A stretch of 64,000 bases of DNA from Rhizobium gallicum bv. gallicum R602sp. Its GTDB lineage: Bacteria; Pseudomonadota; Alphaproteobacteria; Rhizobiales; Rhizobiaceae. Under the pieces are notes generated by a model. That model did not search any database. It saw nothing but the letters and a program-made list of their open reading frames with translations, and had not been told where the DNA came from. The stretch covers positions 2,609,501 to 2,673,500 of the forward strand of contig NZ_CP006877.1 of assembly GCF_000816845.1 (NCBI RefSeq), written 5' to 3'. The position numbers and the translations under genes were made by a program. Within the stretch, counting starts at the first letter, position 1. Each line of letters starts with the position of its first letter. Positions 17,683 through 26,777 of this stretch are shown here, one piece after another.

Positions 17683-18024
17683 TTACATCAGCTTCCTGCC
17701 GTTCGGCACCGGCTTGTCGGTTGCAGCAAGAACGATCGCACCCGCTTCGTCTTCGAAGCCGAGCGTCAGCACTTCCGACCGGAACGGTCCGATCTGGCGC
17801 GGCGGGAAGTTCACCACCCCGAGAACCTGGCGGCCGACGAGGTTTTCCAGCGTGTAGTGAATAGTGATCTGCGCCGAGGATTTCTTGACGCCGATTTCCG
17901 GGCCGAAATCGATCAGCAGCTTGACGGCCGGCTTGCGGGCTTCCGGAAAGGGCTGCGCCTCAATGATCGTGCCAGCACGAATGTCCACACGCTCGAAATC
18001 GGCGTAGGTGATGTCTTCAGCCAT
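17683..18024 (-). CDS. csaA: CsaA-type tRNA-binding / chaperone-like protein
   Basis: 113-residue single OB-fold protein. It opens MAEDITYADFERVDIRAGTI and contains KPAVKLLIDFGPEIGVKKSS and NLVGRQVLGVVNFPPRQIGP, matching the C-terminal tRNA-binding domain of MetRS found alone in CsaA. Members bind tRNA-like structures and have chaperone-like activity. It is nine bases downstream of proC in the same direction, so probably the last gene of a YbjN–proC–csaA operon. Confidence 0.88.
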   Translation of the reverse strand: MAEDITYADFERVDIRAGTIIEAQPFPEARKPAVKLLIDFGPEIGVKKSSAQITIHYTLENLVGRQVLGVVNFPPRQIGPFRSEVLTLGFEDEAGAIVLAATDKPVPNGRKLM

Positions 18025-18033
18025 CGCGCATCC

Positions 18034-18852
18034 TCAACCGGCAAGCTCTTCGGCACGCGCGCGCGCAGCCGCAAGAGCCTCGTCAAACAGCGGCTGCATG
18101 CCCTCTTCTGCCATAAGCACTGAAAGGGCCGCGGCCGTCGTGCCGCCCGGCGACGTTACGTTCTGGCGAAGCTTCGAGGCGTCGTCGGGGGACTGGTGTA
18201 GGAGTTCACCAGCCCCCGCGACAGTTTCCCGTGCAAGGCGCATGGCAAGGTCCGCCGGCAGGCCAAGTTTACGGCCTGCTTCTGCCATACACTCGACGAG
18301 ATAGAACACATAGGCCGGGCCGCTGCCTGACAATGCCGTCACGGCATCGATATCCGATTCGGCCGAAACCCACTCGACAGGACCCGAAACGCGAAGAAGC
18401 GAATGAACGCGATCGCGCTGCCCGGCGCTCACGCGCGGATTGGCGAAGGCGCCGGTGACACCGCGGCCGATCATGGCGGGTGTATTTGGCATGGCGCGGA
18501 CCATGGCGGCTTTGCCGAGATGCTTTTCGAGGAAAGCCAGCGTCTTGCCGGCAGCCACCGAAACGACCACCGTCTTGGATCCGACGGCGCTTTTCATTGG
18601 TGGCAGGACTGTTTCCATGACCTGCGGCTTCACTGCGAGGAAGATGACATCCGCTTTCAGGCCGGCGGGAACGGTTGGGGCATGCGTCGCGCCCGCATCG
18701 CCGATCACCTTCATCATCGCGGGCGACGGACCCGGATCGACCACGACAACGGAGGATCCCGGAACTCCGCTCTTCAGCCAGCCGGAAAGCATCGCACCAC
18801 CCATATTGCCGGCGCCGACGAGAACGACTGTATCGGAAGACGATGGTGACAT
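18034..18852 (-). CDS. proC: Pyrroline-5-carboxylate reductase
   Basis: 272 residues. The N-terminal Rossmann motif VLVGAGNMGGAMLSGWLKSG (about 9–28) binds NAD(P)H, and the C-terminal helical domain has LSGSGPAYVFYLVECMAEAG and NVTSPGGTTAAALSVLMAEE, both P5CR signatures. It catalyses the last step of proline synthesis. The start ATG at 18852 lies two bases after the stop of the YbjN-like gene. A much longer upstream reading frame exists but overlaps that gene and is not supported. Confidence 0.95.
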   Translation of the reverse strand: MSPSSSDTVVLVGAGNMGGAMLSGWLKSGVPGSSVVVVDPGPSPAMMKVIGDAGATHAPTVPAGLKADVIFLAVKPQVMETVLPPMKSAVGSKTVVVSVAAGKTLAFLEKHLGKAAMVRAMPNTPAMIGRGVTGAFANPRVSAGQRDRVHSLLRVSGPVEWVSAESDIDAVTALSGSGPAYVFYLVECMAEAGRKLGLPADLAMRLARETVAGAGELLHQSPDDASKLRQNVTSPGGTTAAALSVLMAEEGMQPLFDEALAAARARAEELAG

Positions 18853-18853
18853 T

Positions 18854-19354
18854 TTACGCTTCGCCGACCGTTTCGAAAAGGACTGCTTCCATGGCCTTGG
18901 CAGCATCCAGGCCGGACCAGATGACGAACTGGAACGCCTGATAATAAGCTTCGCAGGTATCGAGCGCGCTGGAAAGCAAAACTTCCACCTGACGATTCGT
19001 TGGCTCAGCACCGCCCGCCAGAAGCAGCGACTGCCGGAAGATGATCACGTCTTCCTGCCGCCACAGATCGAAATGACCCATCAGAACCTGCCCGTTGATC
19101 GCCGCCAAAAGCTTGGTGACCTCGTTGACGCGAGCTTCTGGAACCTTGATGTCGAACGCGCAGCCGAGATGCAGCGCCTCGAATTCCTCCATCCAGGAGA
19201 AGGAAACGTGGTAATCGGCCCACTTCCCCTCGACCGTCATTGCGATCTCGTCCTCGCCCGACCGCTCAAACGACCAGTCGTTATTGGCGGCGACGTACTC
19301 GATCATATCGACCGGGTTCGACTGACGCTCGAATTCCAATTCCATAAGGCTCAT
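18854..19354 (-). CDS. YbjN domain-containing protein
   Basis: 166 residues with the YbjN fold: MIEYVAANNDWSFERSGEDE, an acidic beta-sheet core (WADYHVSFSWMEEFEALHLG), NEVTKLLAAINGQVLMGHFD and a C-terminal helical segment with LDTCEAYYQAFQFVIWSGLD. The fold resembles type III secretion chaperones, and E. coli YbjN affects stress and motility phenotypes. It sits directly before proC with essentially no gap, a conserved alphaproteobacterial pairing whose meaning is unclear. Confidence 0.85.
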   Translation of the reverse strand: MSLMELEFERQSNPVDMIEYVAANNDWSFERSGEDEIAMTVEGKWADYHVSFSWMEEFEALHLGCAFDIKVPEARVNEVTKLLAAINGQVLMGHFDLWRQEDVIIFRQSLLLAGGAEPTNRQVEVLLSSALDTCEAYYQAFQFVIWSGLDAAKAMEAVLFETVGEA

Positions 19355-19750
19355 GCAGCACCTTCTTGACCGGAATGAATGCGACTGAACTTGGGTTTAC
19401 GAACACAAGAAAAGACACACGCAAATACCGGAACCACCACTTGGATGTTCGTTGAACCGCTGCCAGACCTAACGCAGTGAACCTGCCCGGAGCTTACCAA
19501 TGTCCGCTTCGAATCATCATTTAAAATCAGTGTATAACGCCCCCGGTGACAAGCCAGCCCCTCTCCGGTCATTTCCGGAAAGGCAACTGTGGACAGCCGT
19601 TCGGAATTTGATTTCAGAAGGAGGTTGTAAACGACTCTGCGTATTGGCTTTTTTGGCAGTGTCCACAGGTGGAAAACGACACCTGATTTTTTTGTCGATG
19701 AGGCGGCGTGCCGCTTAAGCGCCACACCGTGCCCTGTGCTTGAATGGGAC
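19355..19750. other. Intergenic gap with a distant inverted repeat
   Basis: 396 bases between the minus-strand YbjN-like and ubiK genes. CTGTGGACA (19587–19595) and TGTCCACAG (19660–19668) form a perfect 9-bp inverted repeat across 64 bases, and the intervening region has an isolated GGAGG without a following start. The second arm continues as GGTGGAAAAC, loosely reminiscent of DnaA-box sequence. The region probably holds the YbjN–proC promoter, but no element is clear. Confidence 0.35.
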
Positions 19751-20011
19751 TTACTTCGTTTTTGCAGCTAGCTTTGCTTCGAGCGCGGCGACTCGGGCAA
19801 GCAGCGCTTCGTTCTCGTCGCGCGCCTTGATCGCCATTTCGCGGACGGCCTCGAATTCCTCGCGCTTGACCACATCCATGGTGTTCAGCCAGCGTTCGGC
19901 TTGAGCGTTGAAGGCAGTCTCGATTTCCTTGCGCACACCCTGGGCAGCGCCCGCAGCATCCGTCATCAGCTTGGCGAATTCGTCCATGATGCGGTTTGTT
20001 CCACTGGTCAT
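19751..20011 (-). CDS. ubiK: UbiK-family accessory factor (BMFP/YqiC)
   Basis: 86 residues, starting MTSGTNRIMDEFAKLMTDAA with AAGGAG upstream. The N-terminal half is amphipathic (AAGAAQGVRKEIETAFNAQA) and the C-terminal half is a coiled coil (REMAIKARDENEALLARVAA, LEAKLAAKTK), the pattern of the BMFP/UbiK family. Homologues support ubiquinone biosynthesis in the Ubi complex and show membrane-fusogenic activity in vitro. It is divergent from lgt. Confidence 0.85.
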   Translation of the reverse strand: MTSGTNRIMDEFAKLMTDAAGAAQGVRKEIETAFNAQAERWLNTMDVVKREEFEAVREMAIKARDENEALLARVAALEAKLAAKTK

Positions 20012-20203
20012 GGCGGTTTTTCTCCTTCCCACCACATGATTTTGATGGGCCTGAGCCCTAAGGAATGAGGTAGGGCTTTGCTGTTGAGGATGCAAGCGCT
20101 TTGCTCTGGATAAGCCGCTTCGGGCATTGCTCTGCCTCACAATCGACTTGACCGCTTCGTATCGCAACGCCATGTTCCGCGCACATCAACGGGTGGAAAA
20201 ATC

Positions 20204-21052
20204 TTGCCGACTGCAGCCAATCTTCTTTCGATCATGCCCTTTCCGGATATCGATCCGATCGCCTTTGCGATCGGCCCTCTGGCTGTTCACTGGTACGGTC
20301 TCGCCTATGTCGCAGGCATCATGCTCGGATGGCTCTATGCCCGGCGGATCGCCGGCAATGATGCGCTTTGGCCGGGCAACGCCTCGCCGATCACCAAGGC
20401 GCAGATCGACGACTTCATCGTCTGGGCAGCCCTCGGCATCGTTCTCGGCGGTCGCATCGGCTACATCTTTTTCTACGATCTGCCGGCCGTGATCGAAACC
20501 CCGCTCCGTGCCATCGAGATCTGGAATGGCGGCATGTCCTTCCACGGCGGAACCATCGGCACGACGATCGCCATGATCCTTTTTGCGCGCAAGAACGGCA
20601 TTCCGGTCTGGAGCCTTTTCGACATCGTCGCTACCGTGGTGCCGATCGGCCTATTCTTCGGTCGCATGGCAAACTTCGTCAACGGCGAGCTTTGGGGGAG
20701 GCTTACGGATGTACCCTGGGCAGTCGTTTTCCCGACCGGCGGGCCTTTTGCGCGGCATCCGAGCCAGCTCTATGAAGCGGGCCTCGAAGGCATCGTGCTG
20801 CTGCTTTCGCTTGCTCTTGTCGTCTACGGTTTCCGGGCGCTGAAATCACCGGGGCTCGTTACCGGTCTCTTCGTCTGCGGCTACGCGCTGTCACGCATAT
20901 TCGTCGAGTTGTTCCGCGAGCCGGATGCGCAGCTTGGCTACCTGCTCGGCACGAACTGGCTGACCATGGGCATGGTCCTTTCCTTCCCGATGGTCCTGCT
21001 CGGCATCTGGGCGATGGCACGTGCCCGCCGCCAGGCCGCTTTGCAGCATTGA
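20204..21052 (+). CDS. lgt: Prolipoprotein diacylglyceryl transferase
   Basis: 282 residues with about seven membrane helices. Signatures: [20 protein letters not shown], the essential-His region [16 protein letters not shown], the Lgt motif [15 protein letters not shown], and [13 protein letters not shown]. It transfers diacylglycerol from phosphatidylglycerol to the lipobox Cys of prolipoproteins, the first step of lipoprotein maturation; two lipoproteins are encoded nearby. I use the TTG at 20204, with GGGTGG upstream, because the residues before the internal ATG (20234) look conserved; the ATG remains possible. Confidence 0.95.
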   Translation: MPTAANLLSIMPFPDIDPIAFAIGPLAVHWYGLAYVAGIMLGWLYARRIAGNDALWPGNASPITKAQIDDFIVWAALGIVLGGRIGYIFFYDLPAVIETPLRAIEIWNGGMSFHGGTIGTTIAMILFARKNGIPVWSLFDIVATVVPIGLFFGRMANFVNGELWGRLTDVPWAVVFPTGGPFARHPSQLYEAGLEGIVLLLSLALVVYGFRALKSPGLVTGLFVCGYALSRIFVELFREPDAQLGYLLGTNWLTMGMVLSFPMVLLGIWAMARARRQAALQH

Positions 21053-21073
21053 GCCTGTCAGGACCGTACGATC

Positions 21074-22174
21074 ATGACGACCGCACTCGGTGAAAAGATA
21101 AAGTCGATCATTCAGGCGAACGGGCCGATCAGTGTCACGGACTATTTTTCGCTCTGCCTCGCTGATCCGGAATACGGCTACTATCGCACCCGCGAGCCCT
21201 TCGGCCGATCCGGCGATTTTGTCACTGCGCCCGAGGTCAGCCAGCTCTTCGGCGAAATGATCGGGGTCTTCGTCGTGCATGCCTGGCAGCGCCATGGCGC
21301 GCCGGCAGGCGTGCGCCTCGTTGAAATCGGCCCCGGTCGCGGGACGATGATGGCCGACATGCTGCGCGTCATCGAGCGTCTCGCCGCGCCGCTTTTCGAG
21401 AATATGACGGTTCATCTCGTCGAAACGAGCGAGCGTTTGCGCGGTATCCAGCAGCAGACGCTTGACGCACATGAGGGCAAAATCAGCTGGCATGCCGATT
21501 TCGAGGAAGTTCCGCCGGGCTTCACGCTGATTGCGGCAAACGAGCTATTCGACGCCATTCCAATCCGCCAATTCATCAAGACGCCGACCGGCTTTCGTGA
21601 GCGCATGGTTGGCCTCGATATCGATGGCGAGCTGACATTCGCCGCCGGGATCGCCGGCATCGATCCGGCACTGCTGCCTGAAAACCCGCAGGCCGCGCCG
21701 GCCGGCACGCTCTTCGAGATTTCGCCGGCCCGGCAGGCTGTGATGATGACGATCTGCGATCGCCTGAAGGCCTTCGGCGGCACGGCGCTGGCGATCGATT
21801 ACGGCCATCTCGTCACCGGCTTCGGCGATACGCTACAGGCCGTGCGCATGCACGAGTTCGATCCGCCGCTTGCCCATCCCGGCGAAGCGGACCTGACGAG
21901 CCATGTGGATTTCGAAGACCTCGCGAAGACCGCTGTCGGCGCCGGGCTGCATCTCAACGGCGCGTTGCACCAGGGGGATTTCCTGATCGGCCTCGGCATT
22001 CTCGAGCGCGCCGCCGCTCTCGGCCGCGATCGTGAACCGCGCACCCAGCAGATTATCCAGAGCGCGGTGGACCGGCTGGCCGGCTCCGGCGAGGGCCGGA
22101 TGGGCGAGCTTTTCAAGGCGATGGCCGTCTCCCATCCGGCCGTCGATCTCATGCCGTTCCGCCCGGTGGATTGA
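21074..22174 (+). CDS. MidA/NDUFAF7-type SAM-dependent methyltransferase
   Basis: 366 residues. N-terminal landmarks are GPISVTDYFSLCLADPEYGY and EPFGRSGDFVTAPEVSQLFG; the SAM-binding loop is RLVEIGPGRGTMMADMLRVI (about 79–98), followed by NELFDAIPIRQF. This is the MidA/NDUFAF7 family; the mitochondrial member symmetrically dimethylates an arginine of a complex I subunit during assembly. A similar role in bacterial complex I is plausible, though not shown. It starts 21 bases after lgt, so the two are cotranscribed. Confidence 0.9.
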   Translation: MTTALGEKIKSIIQANGPISVTDYFSLCLADPEYGYYRTREPFGRSGDFVTAPEVSQLFGEMIGVFVVHAWQRHGAPAGVRLVEIGPGRGTMMADMLRVIERLAAPLFENMTVHLVETSERLRGIQQQTLDAHEGKISWHADFEEVPPGFTLIAANELFDAIPIRQFIKTPTGFRERMVGLDIDGELTFAAGIAGIDPALLPENPQAAPAGTLFEISPARQAVMMTICDRLKAFGGTALAIDYGHLVTGFGDTLQAVRMHEFDPPLAHPGEADLTSHVDFEDLAKTAVGAGLHLNGALHQGDFLIGLGILERAAALGRDREPRTQQIIQSAVDRLAGSGEGRMGELFKAMAVSHPAVDLMPFRPVD

Positions 22175-22273
22175 CAGGACGCGCGGCCCTGGGCCAACAT
22201 CCGGCGCAATCAAGAATGCTTCGCCGGGCGGGCCGGCGGACAATGGCGCCGTTCAAACACCCCGGAATCACTG

Positions 22274-23068
22274 ATGCAAGACGCGGCCTCTCCCGCACCG
22301 ATCGAAAGCGCGCTGTTGAACGAAGCGGCCGGCGAAGCGATCCGCCACGGCTATTTCACACGGGCGGGCGGCGTTTCGGAAGGGCTCTATCGCGGCCTGA
22401 ATGTCGGGCTTGGCTCGAACGACGACCGCGCAAAGGTGATGGAGAACCGCCGTCGCGTTGCCGCCTGGTTCAGCCAGCCCTTGGAAAGGCTCGCGACAGT
22501 CCACCAGGTTCATTCGCCAGACGCGGTCACCGTCGACAGCAGCTATGACGGCACGCGCCCCGAAGCCGATGCGCTGGTCACGGCAACGCCTGGCATCGTC
22601 CTCGGCGTTCTTGCTGCCGACTGCGGCCCGATCCTGTTCGCCGACCCGGAATACCGGGTGATCGGGGCCGCACATGCCGGATGGAAAGGCGCACTGACCG
22701 GCGTCCTGGAAAACACCGTTGCAGCGATGGAAAGACTTGGAGCGAAGCGCCGGACCATCATCGCCTGCCTCGGCCCCTCGATCAGCCAGACAAGCTATGA
22801 GGTCGGCCCGGAATTCGTCGAGCGCTTCGTCACACAGGATTCGTCTTACGAGCGCTATTTCATTCCTTCGAAGACGTCGGGCCATGCGATGTTCGACCTT
22901 CCGGCGCTGACCATCGACCGTCTGTTGAAGGCGGGTGTGCTTGCCGAAAGCCTTGGCATTTGCACCTATCCGGACAGCGAGCGCTTTTTCTCGTACCGGC
23001 GCACTACACATAATAAGGAGCCGGACTACGGCCGCCAGATTTCAGCGATCAGCATCAGGGAGATTTGA
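22274..23068 (+). CDS. pgeF: Peptidoglycan editing factor PgeF (YfiH family)
   Basis: 264 residues of the YfiH/PgeF (DUF152) cupredoxin-like family. The zinc/active-site residues appear in LATVHQVHSPDAVTV (His), GVLAADCGPILFAD (Cys) and IGAAHAGWKGALTGVL (His). In E. coli PgeF removes misincorporated L-Ser peptides during peptidoglycan synthesis; older annotations call it polyphenol oxidase or laccase. The C-terminal RFFSYRRTTHNKEPDYGRQI is conserved. It ends four bases before the M24 gene, so lgt–midA–pgeF–M24 form one operon. Confidence 0.9.
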   Translation: MQDAASPAPIESALLNEAAGEAIRHGYFTRAGGVSEGLYRGLNVGLGSNDDRAKVMENRRRVAAWFSQPLERLATVHQVHSPDAVTVDSSYDGTRPEADALVTATPGIVLGVLAADCGPILFADPEYRVIGAAHAGWKGALTGVLENTVAAMERLGAKRRTIIACLGPSISQTSYEVGPEFVERFVTQDSSYERYFIPSKTSGHAMFDLPALTIDRLLKAGVLAESLGICTYPDSERFFSYRRTTHNKEPDYGRQISAISIREI

Positions 23069-23072
23069 CCGA

Positions 23073-24224
23073 ATGGCACTGCATTTCGAAAAAGCCGAAT
23101 TCGCAAGCCGCCTCACGCGCCTTACCGACCAGATGCGCGCGGAAAAGCTCGATGCCGTCCTGCTCTTCGCGCAGGAAAGCATGTACTGGCTGACGGGCTA
23201 CGACACCTTCGGCTACTGCTTCTTCCAGACGCTGGTGGTCAAGGCCGATGGCACGATGTCGCTGATTACCCGCTCTGCGGACCTTCGTCAGGCCAAGCAC
23301 ACGTCGATCCTCGAAGACATCCACATCTGGGTCGACCGCGTCAATGCCGACCCGACGCTCGACCTCAGGAACCTGCTGGTCGATATGGACCTGCTGGGCG
23401 CGCGGATCGGCGTCGAATATGACACCCACGGCATGACCGGGCGAATTGCCCGCCTGCTTGACGCCCAGCTTTCCACCTTCGGCCAGATCGTCGATGCCTC
23501 CTATCTCGTCAGCCGCTTGCGCCTCGTGAAAAGCCCAGCGGAGGTGGTCTATGTCGAGCGTGCCGCAGCCCTTGCAGACGATGCTCTGGATGCCGCAATC
23601 AGGCTGACCAAGTCCGGTGCCGACGAGGCGGACATCCTCGCCGCCATGCAGGGTGCGGTCTTTTCCGGTGGCGGAGACTACCCCGCCAACGAATACATCA
23701 TCGGTTCCGGCACGGACGCCCTGCTCTGCCGCTACAAGGCCGGCCGCCGCAAGCTCGATGCAAACGACCAGCTTACGCTCGAATGGGCGGGCACCTATGC
23801 CCACTATCACGCCGCCATGATGCGCACGATCGTCGTCGGCGAGCCGACGCACCGCCACCGCGAACTCTATAACGCCTGCCTGGAAAACCTGCAGGCGATC
23901 GAAACCGTGCTGAAACCGGGGCACACCTTCGGCGACGTCTTCGACATGCATGCGAAGATCATGGACGAGCGCGGGCTTGCCCGGCATCGGCTGAACGCCT
24001 GCGGCTATTCCCTCGGCGCCCGCTTCTCGCCGTCCTGGATGGAACATCAGATGTTCCATGTCGGGAATCCGCAGCCGATCGAGCCGAACATGTCGCTCTT
24101 CGTGCACATGATCATCGCCGATTCCGACACCGGAACGGCCATGACGCTTGGCCAAACCTACCTGACGACGACGGATGCGCCGCGGACGCTTTCCCGCCAC
24201 TCGCTCGATTTCATCGGCGCATGA
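23073..24224 (+). CDS. M24-fold (creatinase-like) protein lacking metal ligands
   Basis: 383 residues with the two-domain creatinase/prolidase architecture: an N-terminal domain (MRAEKLDAVLLFAQESMYWL) and a pita-bread domain from about 160. Where prolidases carry Asp, Asp, His, Glu, Glu metal ligands, this protein has Glu and Ala (TLEWAGTYAHYHAAMMRTI), no equivalent His (CGYSLGARF), and His and a non-acidic residue (LFVHMIIADS, MTLGQTYL). It is therefore more like creatinase or ectoine hydrolase DoeA than a metallopeptidase. A label of Xaa-Pro peptidase would be misleading. Confidence 0.8.
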   Translation: MALHFEKAEFASRLTRLTDQMRAEKLDAVLLFAQESMYWLTGYDTFGYCFFQTLVVKADGTMSLITRSADLRQAKHTSILEDIHIWVDRVNADPTLDLRNLLVDMDLLGARIGVEYDTHGMTGRIARLLDAQLSTFGQIVDASYLVSRLRLVKSPAEVVYVERAAALADDALDAAIRLTKSGADEADILAAMQGAVFSGGGDYPANEYIIGSGTDALLCRYKAGRRKLDANDQLTLEWAGTYAHYHAAMMRTIVVGEPTHRHRELYNACLENLQAIETVLKPGHTFGDVFDMHAKIMDERGLARHRLNACGYSLGARFSPSWMEHQMFHVGNPQPIEPNMSLFVHMIIADSDTGTAMTLGQTYLTTTDAPRTLSRHSLDFIGA

Positions 24225-24322
24225 CGGGCAATCACCGGCAAGAATCCGGAATTGACAGCGGGCAGCCCCCGCCCCCATAAATCAGGCGGGCTGATGCGAA
24301 TGAGGGAAGGACGACGACAGCG

Positions 24323-25144
24323 ATGACGCGAGCTCAGACTGCGCCGATGCTCCTTGCCTGCCTGGCCGCGCTTTCCGCTTGCAACACCACCGATGCACTG
24401 ACACCGCAAGTCGATATTGGCGACTCATCGTTTGGCCGCTCCTCACCGGTGACCCAGCGCGAAGTCGAGCGCATGGCAGGCTCAGAGCCTCCGCGGGCCT
24501 TTGCTGGCGAATCCAGGCAGGCCGGCTATCAACCGGCATACAACAATCAGAGTTACAGATCCGGCCCTGGCGCGCCGCCGACGACAATGCAGGAGCAGGC
24601 CGACGCGCTTGCCCGGCGCGGACCCTCGCCCGCAGCTTCGCAGCCTGTCGAAGGCCGGACGCTTGCCGAACCGGTTTCCAATGCGCAGGCGGAAGAAGAA
24701 GACATGGGCAATCTGGCCCCTGCCCGCCAGCAAAAACGGGTCGCAGCCATCGATCCTGCCGCCTCGTCCGCAATCGGCGGCAACACCGTTCGCTTCCTGC
24801 CGATTATCGGTGCTCCCGTCCAAGCGGTGACGCCGCTTTCCCGCCAGCTTGGAGCCGAGGCGCGCTCGTACGGTCTCTCGATCAAGAGTTCGAACGACAC
24901 CAGCAGCGACTATATCCTGAAGGGTTACCTCTCGGCCTTTACCGACGAAGGCAACGTGACAGTCGTTTACGTCTGGGATATCCTCGACGGCAGCGGGGCC
25001 CGCCTGCACCGCATCCAGGGACAGGAAAAGGTGCCCTCCGCGGCACAGGATCCCTGGGTCGGGGTTCCTGCCTCCGTCATGCAGCAGATCGGCACGAAAA
25101 CGATCACCGAGTTCAATTCCTGGCGGCAGACGCGCGACGGTTAG
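24323..25144 (+). CDS. Rhizobial lipoprotein of unknown function
   Basis: 273 residues with a type II signal peptide: MTRAQTAPMLLACLAALSAC, lipobox LSAC with Cys at 20. A long low-complexity region (about 25–150) is rich in Pro, Gln, Ala and Arg. The C-terminal domain (about 155–270) is folded and conserved-looking: RFLPIIGAPVQAVTPLSRQL, SDYILKGYLSAFTDEGNVTV, YVWDILDGSGARLHRIQGQE. The pattern of a domain predicting secondary-structure strands with GTKTITEFNSW at the end suggests a periplasmic outer-membrane-anchored protein. No function recognised. Confidence 0.75.
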   Translation: MTRAQTAPMLLACLAALSACNTTDALTPQVDIGDSSFGRSSPVTQREVERMAGSEPPRAFAGESRQAGYQPAYNNQSYRSGPGAPPTTMQEQADALARRGPSPAASQPVEGRTLAEPVSNAQAEEEDMGNLAPARQQKRVAAIDPAASSAIGGNTVRFLPIIGAPVQAVTPLSRQLGAEARSYGLSIKSSNDTSSDYILKGYLSAFTDEGNVTVVYVWDILDGSGARLHRIQGQEKVPSAAQDPWVGVPASVMQQIGTKTITEFNSWRQTRDG

Positions 25145-25249
25145 CAACAGGCTTTTTACAAATATCAAAGCCTGTGGCGCCTTTGCGCTTGCATTCGGAA
25201 GCAAGCTGGCTAAAAAGCGCGGCTATCGGCAGACAACAGGCGGGCCAAA

Positions 25250-26182
25250 ATGAAGGTTTTCGCAGGCAATTCGAACCGGCATCTTGCCGAAGCGATCTGC
25301 ACCTATCTCAATGTGCCCCTCGGCAAGGCCAGCGTCAGAAGATTTGCCGATCAGGAAATCTTCGTCGAAATCCAGGAAAACGTCCGCGGCGAAGACGTCT
25401 TTGTCGTCCAGTCGACCTCCTTTCCGACGAACGATCATCTGATGGAACTGCTGATCATGATCGATGCGATGCGCCGTTCGTCCGCGCGCCGCATCACGGC
25501 TGTTCTTCCCTATTTCGGCTATGCCCGCCAGGATCGCCGCGCCTCAGGTCGCACGCCGATCTCCGCGAAACTGGTCGCCAACCTAATCACCGAGGCCGGT
25601 GCCGACCGCGTTCTGACGCTCGACCTCCATGCCGGCCAGATTCAGGGATTCTTCGACATCCCGACGGACAACCTCTACGCCGTCCCGGTTCTGACGCGCG
25701 ATATCAAGGCCAATTACGACATCAGCAACGTCATGGTCGTTTCACCGGACGTCGGCGGCGTCGTCCGCGCCCGTTCGCTTGCCAAACGCCTCGACTGTCT
25801 TCTGGCGATCGTGGACAAGCGTCGCGACCGCCCAGGTGAATCCGAAGTCATGAACATCATCGGCGACGTCGAAGGCAAGGATTGCCTGCTGATTGACGAC
25901 ATCGTCGATTCCGGGGGCACGCTTTGCAACGCCGCCGATGCGTTGCTGGCCCAAGGTGCGGCTAGCGTCACCGCCTACATCACGCACGGCGTTCTTTCCG
26001 GGGGCGCGGTCACCCGCATCACCTCGTCGAAGCTGCGCGAACTGGTGATCACCGACTCGATCCAGCCGACCACGGCCGTCCAGTCCGCCCACAATATCCG
26101 CGTCATCACGACCGCAACCCTTATCGGCGAAGCGATCAACCGCACCAGCCAGGAAGAATCTGTTTCCAGTCTCTTCGACTGA
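25250..26182 (+). CDS. prs: Ribose-phosphate pyrophosphokinase (PRPP synthetase)
   Basis: 310 residues, [20 protein letters not shown] onward. ATP site [20 protein letters not shown], catalytic [20 protein letters not shown], divalent-ion site [15 protein letters not shown], and the PRPP loop [20 protein letters not shown]. It makes PRPP from ribose 5-phosphate and ATP for nucleotide, histidine and tryptophan synthesis, and supplies the substrate for apt at 37.7 kb. It is transcribed as a single gene with a 105-base gap upstream. Confidence 0.97.
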   Translation: MKVFAGNSNRHLAEAICTYLNVPLGKASVRRFADQEIFVEIQENVRGEDVFVVQSTSFPTNDHLMELLIMIDAMRRSSARRITAVLPYFGYARQDRRASGRTPISAKLVANLITEAGADRVLTLDLHAGQIQGFFDIPTDNLYAVPVLTRDIKANYDISNVMVVSPDVGGVVRARSLAKRLDCLLAIVDKRRDRPGESEVMNIIGDVEGKDCLLIDDIVDSGGTLCNAADALLAQGAASVTAYITHGVLSGGAVTRITSSKLRELVITDSIQPTTAVQSAHNIRVITTATLIGEAINRTSQEESVSSLFD

Positions 26183-26285
26183 GAGTTTTCTTCGTCGGCA
26201 AAAGATAGGCAAGGTTGTATTTTCGTCTTCTTCGGCGGCCCGCTTTCGGCTAGTCTCACGCAAAGTGATTTGCATGGGAAGCCAT

Positions 26286-26777
26286 ATGACGGCAATCAAT
26301 ATGAAAAGTTCAGTAGGCTCGAAGCGCTTTGCGATTCTCGCGCTTATTCCCCTGCTTTCCGCCTGCACGGTAGAGGTCGATCCCGGTCCATCGCGCCCGC
26401 CGCCCCGCCCGTGGCCGCCGCAGCAGCAAATGTGCACCATGGAATATGCGCCGGTCTGCGGCGAACGCGGCGGCCGGCTTCAAACCTTCGGAAATGCCTG
26501 CCAGGCCCGCACCAGCGGCTTCATGATCGTCGGCCGCGGCGAATGCCGCCGCGCCCCGCCGCCCTTTGCGCGCCCCGAGCCGGATCGTCCCGGGCGCCCC
26601 GACTGGCCTGATCGCCCGGACAGACCTGCCCGTCCGGAACGTCCGGGCGGCATCTGCACACGCGAATATGCGCCGGTCTGCGGGCAGCGCGGCCGTCAGA
26701 CACAGACCTTCCCGAACCGCTGCGAGGCAGGCAATGCAGGCTTCCGGATCATCAGCGGCGGCGAGTGCCGTTTCTGA
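26286..26777 (+). CDS. Lipoprotein with two Kazal-like modules
   Basis: 163 residues. Lipobox LLSAC with Cys about 27. Two modules share identical cysteine spacing, C-x7-C-x13-C-x14-C: module 1 (about 46–83, CTMEYAPVCGERGG…) and module 2 (about 125–162, CTREYAPVCGQRGR…). Both carry the EYAPVCG core of Kazal serine-protease inhibitors but have four rather than six cysteines. The linker is a charged Pro-rich repeat (RPDWPDRPDRPARPERPG). It should be a surface or periplasmic protease inhibitor. ATG 26286 has GGGAAG upstream; ATG 26301 is an alternative. Confidence 0.8.
   Translation: MTAINMKSSVGSKRFAILALIPLLSACTVEVDPGPSRPPPRPWPPQQQMCTMEYAPVCGERGGRLQTFGNACQARTSGFMIVGRGECRRAPPPFARPEPDRPGRPDWPDRPDRPARPERPGGICTREYAPVCGQRGRQTQTFPNRCEAGNAGFRIISGGECRF

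Noticed and set aside
19587..19668. CTGTGGACA/TGTCCACAG repeats as DnaA boxes or a replication origin
   Set aside because: Only two loose matches to the box, no AT-rich unwinding region and no origin-associated genes nearby.
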